From contig JAQYLJ010000049.1 of NCBI GenBank assembly GCA_028720145.1, positions 1 to 47,570 on the forward strand: DNA of 47,570 bases. Reading direction: 5' to 3'. Shown here one piece after another: positions 7,716-14,091 of the stretch. Below the pieces are notes generated by a model that searched no databases, had not been told where the DNA came from, and worked only from the letters and a program-made list of their open reading frames with translations. The DNA comes from Clostridia bacterium. GTDB taxonomy: Bacteria; Bacillota; Clostridia; Oscillospirales; CAG-272. Each line of letters begins with the position of its first letter. Within the stretch, counting starts at the first letter, position 1. The position numbers and the translations under genes were made by a program.

Positions 7716-10250
7716 TTAACCTTTGTAGAGCGAGTCAAGGTTATTGTTGTTGCTTGCGACGAATGCCTCCCAAGCCGCGTCATCGTAGTTGTAGGTGACA
7801 TGGCGGATGCCGCCGAAGCCGATCAACTGAATGTAGGTATCGGTCCCGTTGTTGTACTTAGCACTCTGGAGTGCGTTGACATATCTGTAAAAGACAGGAA
7901 CATTGACCGTGGTCTGCAACTGAGCCAGTTCGCAGGCGGCGAGCACTTCGACCTTGTAGTCGGTGTCCTTCTTCGCGAACGAGCCGTACAGGGTGTAAAG
8001 GTTATCCTCGTCGTACTCGGAATCCTTCTGGTTGTTGTTCATCCAGGCAGCCCAGTCGTAGAGGGAGTGGGTCTTGTCACCGACCGTGACATCGATGGTC
8101 TTGGACAGAGCATCGAAGCCGTAGTTGTTGGAGTTCGCCGGATCGATGTAGCAGCTGTAAATGATGCCCCAAGGATCCATTGCGGAGCCGCCCCAAGCGG
8201 AGAAGGAGAGGTCCATCCGACCGTCGCCGAGATCTGCCCAGTAGGAATCTTCATCGGCATACGAAACGATGTTCATCTTGATATCCGTGAAGGTGTTCTC
8301 GGGAAGAGCGGCTTTGATGTACTCTTCGATCATCGCGAAGGTGTTCTTGAAGTTCGCAGACGCCTCGCCGACCGTACCGACATTGATGACGACGGTCCAG
8401 CCGTCGGTGTAGATACCGGCAGCCTTCGCTTCGTTGTACGCTTCGGTGAAGAGGTCTCTCGCATAGTTCACATCGTAGCCGGTGATCGCCTCGTAAGCAT
8501 CGTCCAGCGTGTCATAGGTCTCACCGCTGTGATCCTTCCAAGTGCCGTCGCCCTGATCCTCGAAGCCCGCGTAGATGAGCGAGGTCTTCTTCGCGGCGTC
8601 GGTGTCACGGTAGAGCGCACCGGTGTCGGGATCGATGCAGTACATGTAGTTCAGCACACCGAAACCTGCCTGCGATGCGGGCTGGAAGCGCGTGCAGTAG
8701 TTCGCACGGGAGATAGCGAAGGAGATCGCCTTCCGGAAGGTCGCGAGAGACAGCACGCTGTGGTTCTCGAGCTTTTCGGCGTTATCTTCGGTTTGGAGTT
8801 TCGCGAGCGAGCTGTTCATGAAGAACTGGAAGGTGTAGCTCTCCGGCGTGCAGACCAGATAGTCGCTCGTGCCGTAGTCTGCCATCTCGGTACCGTCGAT
8901 GCCGTAATCATCGAGTTTCCCTTGGAGGAAGAGTTCCTTCTCGGTCGCTTTCGCGTTCTCGCCCGTGATGATGGTGTAGTCGACATTGGTGGTCTGGAAC
9001 TGACCGACATGCTTGCCGTCGGTGTAGCCATACCAGTTATCGTTCTTCTTCAGGGTGAAGTACTGGTCGACCACATAGGTGTCCAGCACATACGGACCGT
9101 AAGAAGCGGTGGTTTCGAGGGTCGTGCAGTAGGTCGAGGTCACGAGGTTCTCGTTCACTTCGACTTTGCATGCCTCGTAGAGATCCTTCTTCACGAGCCA
9201 GTTGGAGGACAGGTTGTACAGGATATCGAAGTTGCTGATTTCGGAGTTGAGCGCGATGGTGATTTCATAGTCACCGGTCTTGAACACGCCGACACCGGGA
9301 GTCGCCGTGGTGCCGTCGCCTTCATACGCATATCCGGCATCCTCGTTCGCGACGAGAATGCTCAGCCAAGAGGCGTATTGAGCGCCGACTTCGACATAAG
9401 CGGCATAACCGCCGTTGGTGGGATTGAAATAGGTGTCCCAAAGCATTTTCCCGCTGAACGCATCTTCCGCTTTGCCGGCTTCCCATGCCTCGGGGGTATC
9501 GTAGACGGTCTCATCGGTGAACGACAGCCACTGGGTGATCTCGTTACCTTCCGCATCGACATAACCCTGTGCGTTGTAGAAAGTGTAAGCGTCGATAAAG
9601 ATCTCCTCGCCTGCCGCAACAGCATCGGCGTTAGACGCATATTTCGCACCGATCACATCGTGGAAAGCGGTCTGCGCGCTGTACAGATACAGTTTCGCAC
9701 CGTAGACCGAGAGCGTGCCTGCCGTAAAGGAGTCGGAACGGCGGTTCAGCATCTTCGGGTTCAACTGTTCTTTCATGGAGTAGACATAGTCGTCGGCGGT
9801 GATGGCGGTGCCATCGTTCCATTTCGCGTTCGGGTTCAGAGCGATTTTCCAAACCTTGCCCGCGTCGCCTTCTGCTACGCCGTACTTGCCGACATAGTCG
9901 CTCGTCACATCCACCGGGAAAGCGGCTGCCATTTCGGGCACGAATTCATAGCCGTCTTTGGTAGCGTTGAGCTGGACATCATACAGCCCCATCGTGGTGT
10001 AACCGAGGATGATGGAGTCGGTATTGTTTTCCCAAGTGTGGGGGCTCCAAGTCGTCGGAGAGTTGCTGGCTGCTGCGCGATAGGTGTATGTAGCAGCCGT
10101 GCCTTGGTTGCCGTTGTCGCCGGTGTTGGTACCGCCGTTGTTGGCGCCACCATTGTTAGCCGGCTCGTCTTTCTTGCAAGAGAAAGCCATGGGCAACACC
10201 ATTGCCAACACAACGACCAGCACAAGCAGTCTGAGAAGTGTGCGTTTCAT
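7716..10250 (-). CDS. oppA: Oligopeptide-binding lipoprotein of the Opp ABC transporter (SBP family 5), enlarged
   Basis: 844 residues versus about 500-600 usually. Lipoprotein signal MKRTLLRLLVLVVVLAMVLP followed by lipobox MAFSC (lipid-modified Cys25), then an Asn/Gly-rich linker (30-50). Family hallmarks: T-T-W-S-P-H-T-W near the start of the domain, W-x-D-G-T-x-I-T-A-D-D-Y-V-Y-S, F-R-K-A-I-S-F-A-I-S-R near the middle, and repeated transport-domain motifs. Start ATG at 10250 has GGAGGT a few bases upstream; the frame extends further upstream but without a binding site. First gene of the operon, with a near-perfect promoter. It captures peptides outside the cell and delivers them to OppBC; exact ligand not predictable. 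The extra length parallels the enlarged OppC ectodomain. Confidence 0.92.
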   Translation of the reverse strand: MKRTLLRLLVLVVVLAMVLPMAFSCKKDEPANNGGANNGGTNTGDNGNQGTAATYTYRAAASNSPTTWSPHTWENNTDSIILGYTTMGLYDVQLNATKDGYEFVPEMAAAFPVDVTSDYVGKYGVAEGDAGKVWKIALNPNAKWNDGTAITADDYVYSMKEQLNPKMLNRRSDSFTAGTLSVYGAKLYLYSAQTAFHDVIGAKYASNADAVAAGEEIFIDAYTFYNAQGYVDAEGNEITQWLSFTDETVYDTPEAWEAGKAEDAFSGKMLWDTYFNPTNGGYAAYVEVGAQYASWLSILVANEDAGYAYEGDGTTATPGVGVFKTGDYEITIALNSEISNFDILYNLSSNWLVKKDLYEACKVEVNENLVTSTYCTTLETTASYGPYVLDTYVVDQYFTLKKNDNWYGYTDGKHVGQFQTTNVDYTIITGENAKATEKELFLQGKLDDYGIDGTEMADYGTSDYLVCTPESYTFQFFMNSSLAKLQTEDNAEKLENHSVLSLATFRKAISFAISRANYCTRFQPASQAGFGVLNYMYCIDPDTGALYRDTDAAKKTSLIYAGFEDQGDGTWKDHSGETYDTLDDAYEAITGYDVNYARDLFTEAYNEAKAAGIYTDGWTVVINVGTVGEASANFKNTFAMIEEYIKAALPENTFTDIKMNIVSYADEDSYWADLGDGRMDLSFSAWGGSAMDPWGIIYSCYIDPANSNNYGFDALSKTIDVTVGDKTHSLYDWAAWMNNNQKDSEYDEDNLYTLYGSFAKKDTDYKVEVLAACELAQLQTTVNVPVFYRYVNALQSAKYNNGTDTYIQLIGFGGIRHVTYNYDDAAWEAFVASNNNNLDSLYKG

Positions 10251-10289
10251 AATAACCTCCAATATAATCCGGAAAATGAATATCCGCGT

Positions 10290-10304
10290 ACGACCGCAGG
10301 TCGT
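10290..10304 (-). promoter_or_regulatory. Inverted repeat in the opp leader
   Basis: ACGACC / GGTCGT arms with a 3-base centre, 16 bases downstream of the -10 element of the opp promoter. It could be an operator or a 5'-UTR stem; no regulator is encoded nearby. Confidence 0.35.
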
Positions 10305-10319
10305 TCGCTGATTAGTGAA

Positions 10320-10348
10320 ATTGTACGCCGCTTTGCCGCGTCTGTCAA
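10320..10348 (-). promoter_or_regulatory. Sigma-A promoter of the opp operon
   Basis: Minus strand: TTGACA (10343-10348), 17-base spacer, TACAAT (10320-10325), about 70 bases before the oppA start. Confidence 0.85.
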
Positions 10349-10551
10349 GGGGTTTTTGCAACTTTTTTGTTTTTTCTGCAACTTTTACAGGTTTTTTCTT
10401 GGCTTTTTACGCTTTTTTGTCGTATTTTTGCAAGTTTGTGCCCAAGTTTTATGCAAATATGCAAGCATTTCCTCGAATAGGTGCTCTCGGGAGAGGAATC
10501 GTGAAAGTTCCGGGCGGGTAGCCTGCACCCTCTGCGCCCCCGGTTTTTTAT
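10349..10551. other. AT-rich intergenic stretch, no gene seen
   Basis: Between the opp promoter and the terminator of the next gene. It is rich in short T-runs on the plus strand, with GTTGCA followed by A-runs repeated on the minus strand. This could act as an UP-like or curved element for the opp promoter. No supported coding frame. Confidence 0.5.
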
Positions 10552-10586
10552 ACAAAAAAGCAACCCGAGTGCCCCCGAATTGCTTT
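10552..10586 (-). terminator. Intrinsic terminator of the lone ABC ATPase gene
   Basis: Minus strand: AAAGCAA...TTGCTTT outer stem with continued inner pairing (about 13 bp including G-U pairs), followed by TTTTTGTA. It lies 79 bases downstream of the stop at 10665. Confidence 0.75.
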
Positions 10587-10664
10587 CTTCCTTATTTTAT
10601 TATACATTTTATGCGCGAGTTTTGATATGCGCGTATGTCTCTCTGGATTCTCGATACACGCACC

Positions 10665-11438
10665 TTACCAGGTGATCTCACTTACCGGTATGACGACCTC
10701 GTTATCGGTGACCGAGACGATTTTCCCGCTCCGCACACGGATGACCCTGTCGGCCATCGCGGTCAGCGCCCCGTTGTGCGTGATGACGGCGACCGTGGTG
10801 CCCATCTCGCGACAGGTTCTCTCGAGCAGCTCGAGTACCGCTTTCCCCGTGGTATAGTCGAGCGCGCCCGTCGGCTCATCGCAGAGCAGGAGTTTCGGGC
10901 GTTTGGCAATTGCGCGTGCAATGGCGACCCGTTGTTGCTCTCCTCCCGAGAGAGATGCGGGGAACGCGCCGGCTTTCTCAGAAAGACCCACCGCGGCGAG
11001 TGCCTCGTCCGCATCCATGGCATCTTCGGTCAGTCCTGCGGCGAGTTCGACATTCTCGCGTGCCGTCATGTTGGGGATCAGATTATAGAACTGAAAGACG
11101 AATCCCACGGCATTCCGTCTGTACTCGGTGAGGTCCCGCGGCGAAAACGCGGAAATATCCTCCCCATCCACCACGACCCGCCCCGAGGTCGGTCGCTCCA
11201 TCCCGCCGAGGATGTTGAGCAGTGTGGTCTTCCCCGCGCCCGACTCCCCCACAATGACGGAGAATCCCCCGCGTGGGAGCGTAAAGGTTGCGTCCGAGAG
11301 CGCAGTCACCGTGACCGCCCCCGTGCGATACTCTTTCGTAACCCCCTCGAATGAAACAAAGCTGTCAGCCATGCCGTTCGACCTATCGGCTGTCTCTGTG
11401 ATGCCATGCCCCTCGGATGTAACAAAGCCGTCTGCCAT
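10665..11438 (-). CDS. ABC transporter ATP-binding protein (MacB/LolD type) with duplicated N terminus
   Basis: 257 residues. Walker [11 protein letters not shown]-loop FQFYNLIP, signature [15 protein letters not shown], Walker [13 protein letters not shown] and H-loop ITHNG mark the MacB/LolD/FtsE-like class, which normally partners FtsX/MacB-type permeases for lipoprotein, peptide or stress export. No permease lies beside it, so it is an orphan here. Residues 1-10 ([10 protein letters not shown]) are repeated as [10 protein letters not shown] at 23-32, where the ATPase domain proper begins; the DNA is duplicated too. The first ATG has GGAG at good spacing, the second only a weak AGG. Neighbours are divergent in function, with a tRNA on the other strand upstream. 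Confidence 0.88.
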   Translation of the reverse strand: MADGFVTSEGHGITETADRSNGMADSFVSFEGVTKEYRTGAVTVTALSDATFTLPRGGFSVIVGESGAGKTTLLNILGGMERPTSGRVVVDGEDISAFSPRDLTEYRRNAVGFVFQFYNLIPNMTARENVELAAGLTEDAMDADEALAAVGLSEKAGAFPASLSGGEQQRVAIARAIAKRPKLLLCDEPTGALDYTTGKAVLELLERTCREMGTTVAVITHNGALTAMADRVIRVRSGKIVSVTDNEVVIPVSEITW

Positions 11439-11490
11439 ACCGTCCCTCTCCTTTTCCGTTCTCTCGACTGCCCGTTTGAGCAGTTCTCGA

Positions 11491-11534
11491 TTTTATTATC
11501 ACAGTTATTTTCTTTTATTATAGCAGTTATTTTC
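11491..11534. repeat. 22-bp tandem duplication overlapping a possible -10 element
   Basis: Two adjacent 22-base units (11491-11512, 11513-11534) differ at two positions. On the minus strand the upstream unit contains TATAAT (11517-11522) and the other GATAAT. They lie 53-96 bases upstream of the ABC ATPase start and probably include its promoter, though no good -35 is seen. Confidence 0.55.
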
Positions 11535-11775
11535 TCTCTTTGCACCGTGAAACCGTTACGGCATTGTGAATTTTTGTGTTTTCTCTCAGCCCCCATGCCG
11601 CTCCCTTTTTCCGCAATCCGTCCGGTTTCTCTTGATTTCGATTTTCTCGCGTTTTCTTTTGCATAATCTGTACATAATGACTTCTTATTCTTATAATGAT
11701 TCCTGTGCCGTCCTGTTCTTGTATGTTCTTTTTTCTTGCGTTTTGTTTTTCCTCGCGTTTTCTTTTGTATAGAAC
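11535..11775. other. AT-rich spacer with a direct repeat, no gene seen
   Basis: T-rich on the plus strand. A ~20-base sequence (CTCGCGTTTTCTTTTG plus ATA) occurs at about 11646-11665 and again at 11752-11771. Open frames exist on both strands but have Lys/Arg-rich or low-complexity content and no ribosome-binding site. Confidence 0.5.
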
Positions 11776-11804
11776 TTGACATCCCCATTTCCTTGTGCTA
11801 TAAT
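11776..11804 (+). promoter_or_regulatory. Consensus sigma-A promoter of tRNA-Pro
   Basis: TTGACA (11776-11781), 17-base spacer, TATAAT (11799-11804), 11 bases before the mature tRNA 5' end. Confidence 0.92.
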
Positions 11805-11815
11805 CAGTAAGCTTC

Positions 11816-11892
11816 CGGGGTGTGGCTCAGCTTGGTAGAGCGCTTGGTTCGGGACCAAGAGGTCGCAAGTTCGAATCTTGTCACTCCGACCA
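11816..11892 (+). tRNA. tRNA-Pro (anticodon CGG)
   Basis: 77 bases with encoded CCA. Acceptor CGGGGTG pairs with CACTCCG (one G-U); D-arm GCTC/GAGC; anticodon stem CTTGG/CCAAG with loop TTCGGGA giving anticodon CGG; T-arm GCAAG/CTTGT with TTCGAAT loop. Decodes CCG proline codons. Fragments of its 3' half are found downstream in direct and inverted orientation. Confidence 0.95.
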
Positions 11893-11934
11893 TAGGAACA
11901 GAGGGGTTTCCGCAAGGGGACCCCTCTGTTTCTA
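11893..11934 (+). terminator. Terminator hairpin of tRNA-Pro
   Basis: AACAGAGGGGT (11897-11907) pairs with ACCCCTCTGTT (11920-11930), with extra outer TAG/CTA pairing and a short T-run. It starts directly after the tRNA CCA end. Confidence 0.75.
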
Positions 11935-11958
11935 TGGGTCCGGTTCCCGGACTCGTGT

Positions 11959-12015
11959 TCGCTTTCGCGAACCGAATCTTGTTTCGCCTGCGGCGAATGT
12001 TGCACTCCGACCAAA
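11959..12015 (+). repeat. 57-bp repeat, copy A, ending in tRNA-Pro-like 3' sequence
   Basis: Identical to 12240-12296. It contains CGAATCTTGT and CACTCCGACCA, both present in the tRNA 3' end, separated by a ~20-base insert with the hairpin TTCGCC/GGCGAA. It looks like a duplicated, interrupted tRNA tail. Confidence 0.8.
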
Positions 12016-12239
12016 AGACAGAGGAGGGTTCTTGCGACCCTCCTCTGTCTTTTGGTCCAATGTTGAGAGCCGAACTTGCGACCCTTTTCGCTCCCGAACC
12101 AATTCGGGACCAAGGGTTTCAAGCCGAAAACAGCCCGGTGGGCTATTTTCGGCGCAGAAAAAGCTGAAAAACCCGGCGTCGAAGACGCGAGCCGGCGAGC
12201 GTCTCGCGACGCCGCTGTTTTTCGCGAGGGCATCGCAAG
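12013..12239. repeat. ~227-bp flanking repeat, copy 1
   Basis: Near-identical to 13621-13845, in direct orientation on the other side of the TIR gene. It begins with a strong hairpin (GACAGAGGAGGG/CCCTCCTCTGTC). It then holds exact inverse complements of the tRNA T-arm (CGAACTTGCGACC, 12071-12083) and anticodon region (CCCGAACCAA, 12093-12102), followed by a GCCGAAAA/TTTTCGGC hairpin. A minus-strand frame crosses both copies but has no ribosome-binding site. Confidence 0.88.
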
Positions 12240-12296
12240 TCGCTTTCGCGAACCGAATCTTGTTTCGCCTGCGGCGAATGTTGCACTCCGACCAAA
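12240..12296 (+). repeat. 57-bp repeat, copy B
   Basis: Exact second copy of 11959-12015, abutting the 227-bp repeat. As with the tRNA and copy A, it is followed at once by a stable hairpin. Confidence 0.8.
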
Positions 12297-12297
12297 T

Positions 12298-12351
12298 AAG
12301 CACCGTAATTATGATACGAAACCGTATCGTAAAAGCGGTGCTTGTTTTTTA
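12298..12351 (+). terminator. Hairpin/terminator after repeat copy B
   Basis: Outer stem AAGCACCG/CGGTGCTT (12298-12305, 12336-12343), inner stem GATACG/CGTATC, then GTTTTTTAT. It probably insulates the tRNA region from the TIR gene. Confidence 0.7.
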
Positions 12352-12525
12352 TCTGTAAGCCTTGATTTATAAGGCTCTTTCTTGTTTTTATGGGTGAGAT
12401 AAGTGTCCGTGTCAAAATAACAAGTATTCTTTCTGCTGAGTTTTTGAGGACTTTAACTTCAAAATCATACTGTTACTATTTATTCTGAAACTTAACAAAA
12501 GATAAGTGTCAGAGTGTGAAACTTC

Positions 12526-12553
12526 TTGATTTTTTTTAGTTTTATGGTAAAAT
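12526..12553 (+). promoter_or_regulatory. Possible promoter of the TIR gene
   Basis: TTGATT (12526-12531), 16-base spacer, extended -10 TGG-TAAAAT (12548-12553), 34 bases before the start codon, in strongly AT-rich DNA. Confidence 0.5.
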
Positions 12554-12587
12554 ATATAAAATAAAAACAAAGACGGAGCTTTGCTGT

Positions 12588-13496
12588 ATGATTGAAAAAG
12601 TTTATCAAGGAACCGGCCCATATGTATTTGTTTCATATTCTCATAAAGATAAAGACTTGGTTTTGGAAATTATCAACTCCCTTATGTTGTGTGCGTGTAA
12701 TATTTGGTATGATACCGGTCTTCATGCCGGCGAAGACTGGAATATTGAAATAGCTGAGCATTTATTCAATGCCGAGTGCGTGTTGTTTTTCGTTACATCA
12801 AACTCCATACAGTCCGAGTATGTAAAAGACGAGTTGAATTTTGCGAAATCCAAACAAAAAAAGATTTATCCTATCTTTTTAGAAAATATAACCTTACCTC
12901 TTTCTTTGGAATTACTGCTTGGCAGAGCACAGGCGATTATTTGTTCAGATGGCGATATCAGCGATAGTCGGTTCAAATTAAGAGATAAAATCAAAAAAAA
13001 TTTGCCAAACAATGTCTTTCAAACTATATCCGATCCTTTTTATGCAGGTGAACACAATCTCTTTTACTTGAAAAATACCTCTTATGAATTTCCTGACGGT
13101 ACTTATTTTGCCGGAGAGGAACATAATTCGTTTGAAATTAGCATTGTAAATTCAAGCAACGAAAACAACACTCTTATATATCGGTACCAAGCGCGTCCTG
13201 CATATGATATGTCATATTCACTAAATAATGTTTCTGTTTTTGACGATCCATATTTTTGCGATGTTGATTCTTCTGTTTTGTTTCTATCATTAGCACTAAC
13301 TTTTAGCGGAAAATACCCGACTTCTTTGCCCGATTTGGATATCGTTTTGACTATAGCCATATCTCGCATTGAATCGTCATCCCCGCGTGTCACTTTGGTC
13401 GATTATAAATGCAAAGGTAATTTTTCCGATAGAGAACAAGCCTTTATTAACGGAGTTGTTCATGATATCGAACAATCTTTTGTAAAGAACAACTGA
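12588..13496 (+). CDS. TIR-domain protein, candidate NAD-cleaving or defence protein
   Basis: 302 residues. Residues ~11-140 form a TIR domain: YVFVSYSHKD (12-21), NIWYDTGLHAGEDW (38-51), the helix with acidic candidates for the catalytic Glu (E54/E57), VLFFVTSNSI, then S-E-Y-V-K-D-E-L. Bacterial TIR domains often hydrolyse NAD+ or make signalling nucleotides, commonly in anti-phage defence. Residues ~150-302 match nothing I recognise and may sense or regulate. No signal peptide or membrane segment. GGAG lies nine bases before ATG. The gene is much more AT-rich than its neighbours, stands alone on the plus strand, and is bracketed by direct repeats beside a tRNA, which suggests horizontal gain. 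Defence role is inference. Confidence 0.88.
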   Translation: MIEKVYQGTGPYVFVSYSHKDKDLVLEIINSLMLCACNIWYDTGLHAGEDWNIEIAEHLFNAECVLFFVTSNSIQSEYVKDELNFAKSKQKKIYPIFLENITLPLSLELLLGRAQAIICSDGDISDSRFKLRDKIKKNLPNNVFQTISDPFYAGEHNLFYLKNTSYEFPDGTYFAGEEHNSFEISIVNSSNENNTLIYRYQARPAYDMSYSLNNVSVFDDPYFCDVDSSVLFLSLALTFSGKYPTSLPDLDIVLTIAISRIESSSPRVTLVDYKCKGNFSDREQAFINGVVHDIEQSFVKNN

Positions 13497-13620
13497 TGCT
13501 ACGAAATCTACCTGGCATAGTATGCAAAGCTACTTTGCAAAGCCCCAAGAGTTAAGTGTCACCGTCTGCACCGCTTTTTGCACCGCATCGGCAGTCGTAT
13601 CCAAATTATAATCAGTAATC
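13497..13620. other. Spacer after the TIR gene, no gene seen
   Basis: Contains a short GCAAAG/CTTTGC hairpin. Just before the second long repeat, at 13607-13618, is the 12-mer TATAATCAGTAA, identical to the -10 region of the tRNA promoter (11799-11810). This suggests the second repeat came from a tRNA locus that lost the tRNA body. Confidence 0.6.
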
Positions 13621-13845
13621 AAAAGACAGGGGGGTTCTTACGACCCTCCTCTGTCTTTTGCTCCAATGCTGAGAGCCGTACTCGCGACCTTTTTCGCTCC
13701 CGAACCAATTCGGGACCAAGGGTTTCAAGCCGAAAACAGCCCGGTGGGCTATTTTCGGCGCAGAAAAAGCTGAAAAACCCGGCGTCGAAGACGCAAGCCG
13801 GCGAGCGTCTCGCGACGCCGCTGTTTTTCGCGAGGGCATCGCAAG
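13621..13845. repeat. ~225-bp flanking repeat, copy 2
   Basis: Direct copy of 12013-12239 with a 2-base deletion in the first hairpin and scattered substitutions, mostly in the first third. Past GCAAG the two diverge completely, marking the repeat edge. Confidence 0.88.
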
Positions 13846-13949
13846 CTACTTCGTAACAAAAATCCGCCCCCTCTCCCTCGAATTACCGAATGACTATTTA
13901 GCGTGTTTTTTATCGTTTTTCAGTCAAAAATCAGTCAGGAAACAGCCAT

Positions 13950-13981
13950 ATAAAAAGCGGGACATTGCTTTTTGTCCCGCC
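13950..13981 (-). terminator. Distal terminator of the surface lipoprotein gene
   Basis: GCGGGACA (13957-13964) pairs with TGTCCCGC (13973-13980); on the minus strand it is followed by TTTTTAT. Second of two in tandem. Confidence 0.8.
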
Positions 13982-14010
13982 TTTTCAATGAGGCTTTTTA
14001 CTGTCAAATA

Positions 14011-14050
14011 CATCAAAAAACAAACGGGAGGAAGCCGTGGCTTCCTCCCG
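14011..14050 (-). terminator. Proximal terminator of the surface lipoprotein gene
   Basis: Perfect 12 bp stem CGGGAGGAAGCC/GGCTTCCTCCCG with a 2-base loop; the minus strand continues TTTGTTTTTTG. It lies 41 bases after the stop. Confidence 0.85.
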
Positions 14051-14091
14051 CGTTTTTGGTGTTTTCAGAATCAGGATTCTTCCTGTTCTTC

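Noticed and set aside
7695-10625. A 976-codon plus-strand frame
   Set aside because: Antisense to the OppA-like gene, which has signal peptide and family motifs. No ribosome-binding site.
11691-12233. Minus-strand frame shared with 13612-13839 in the flanking repeats
   Set aside because: Similarity is explained by the duplicated repeat and tRNA-derived DNA; it crosses the tRNA gene antisense and lacks a ribosome-binding site.
12013-13845. CRISPR-like array
   Set aside because: Only two long repeats separated by a gene, no regular short spacers and no cas genes.
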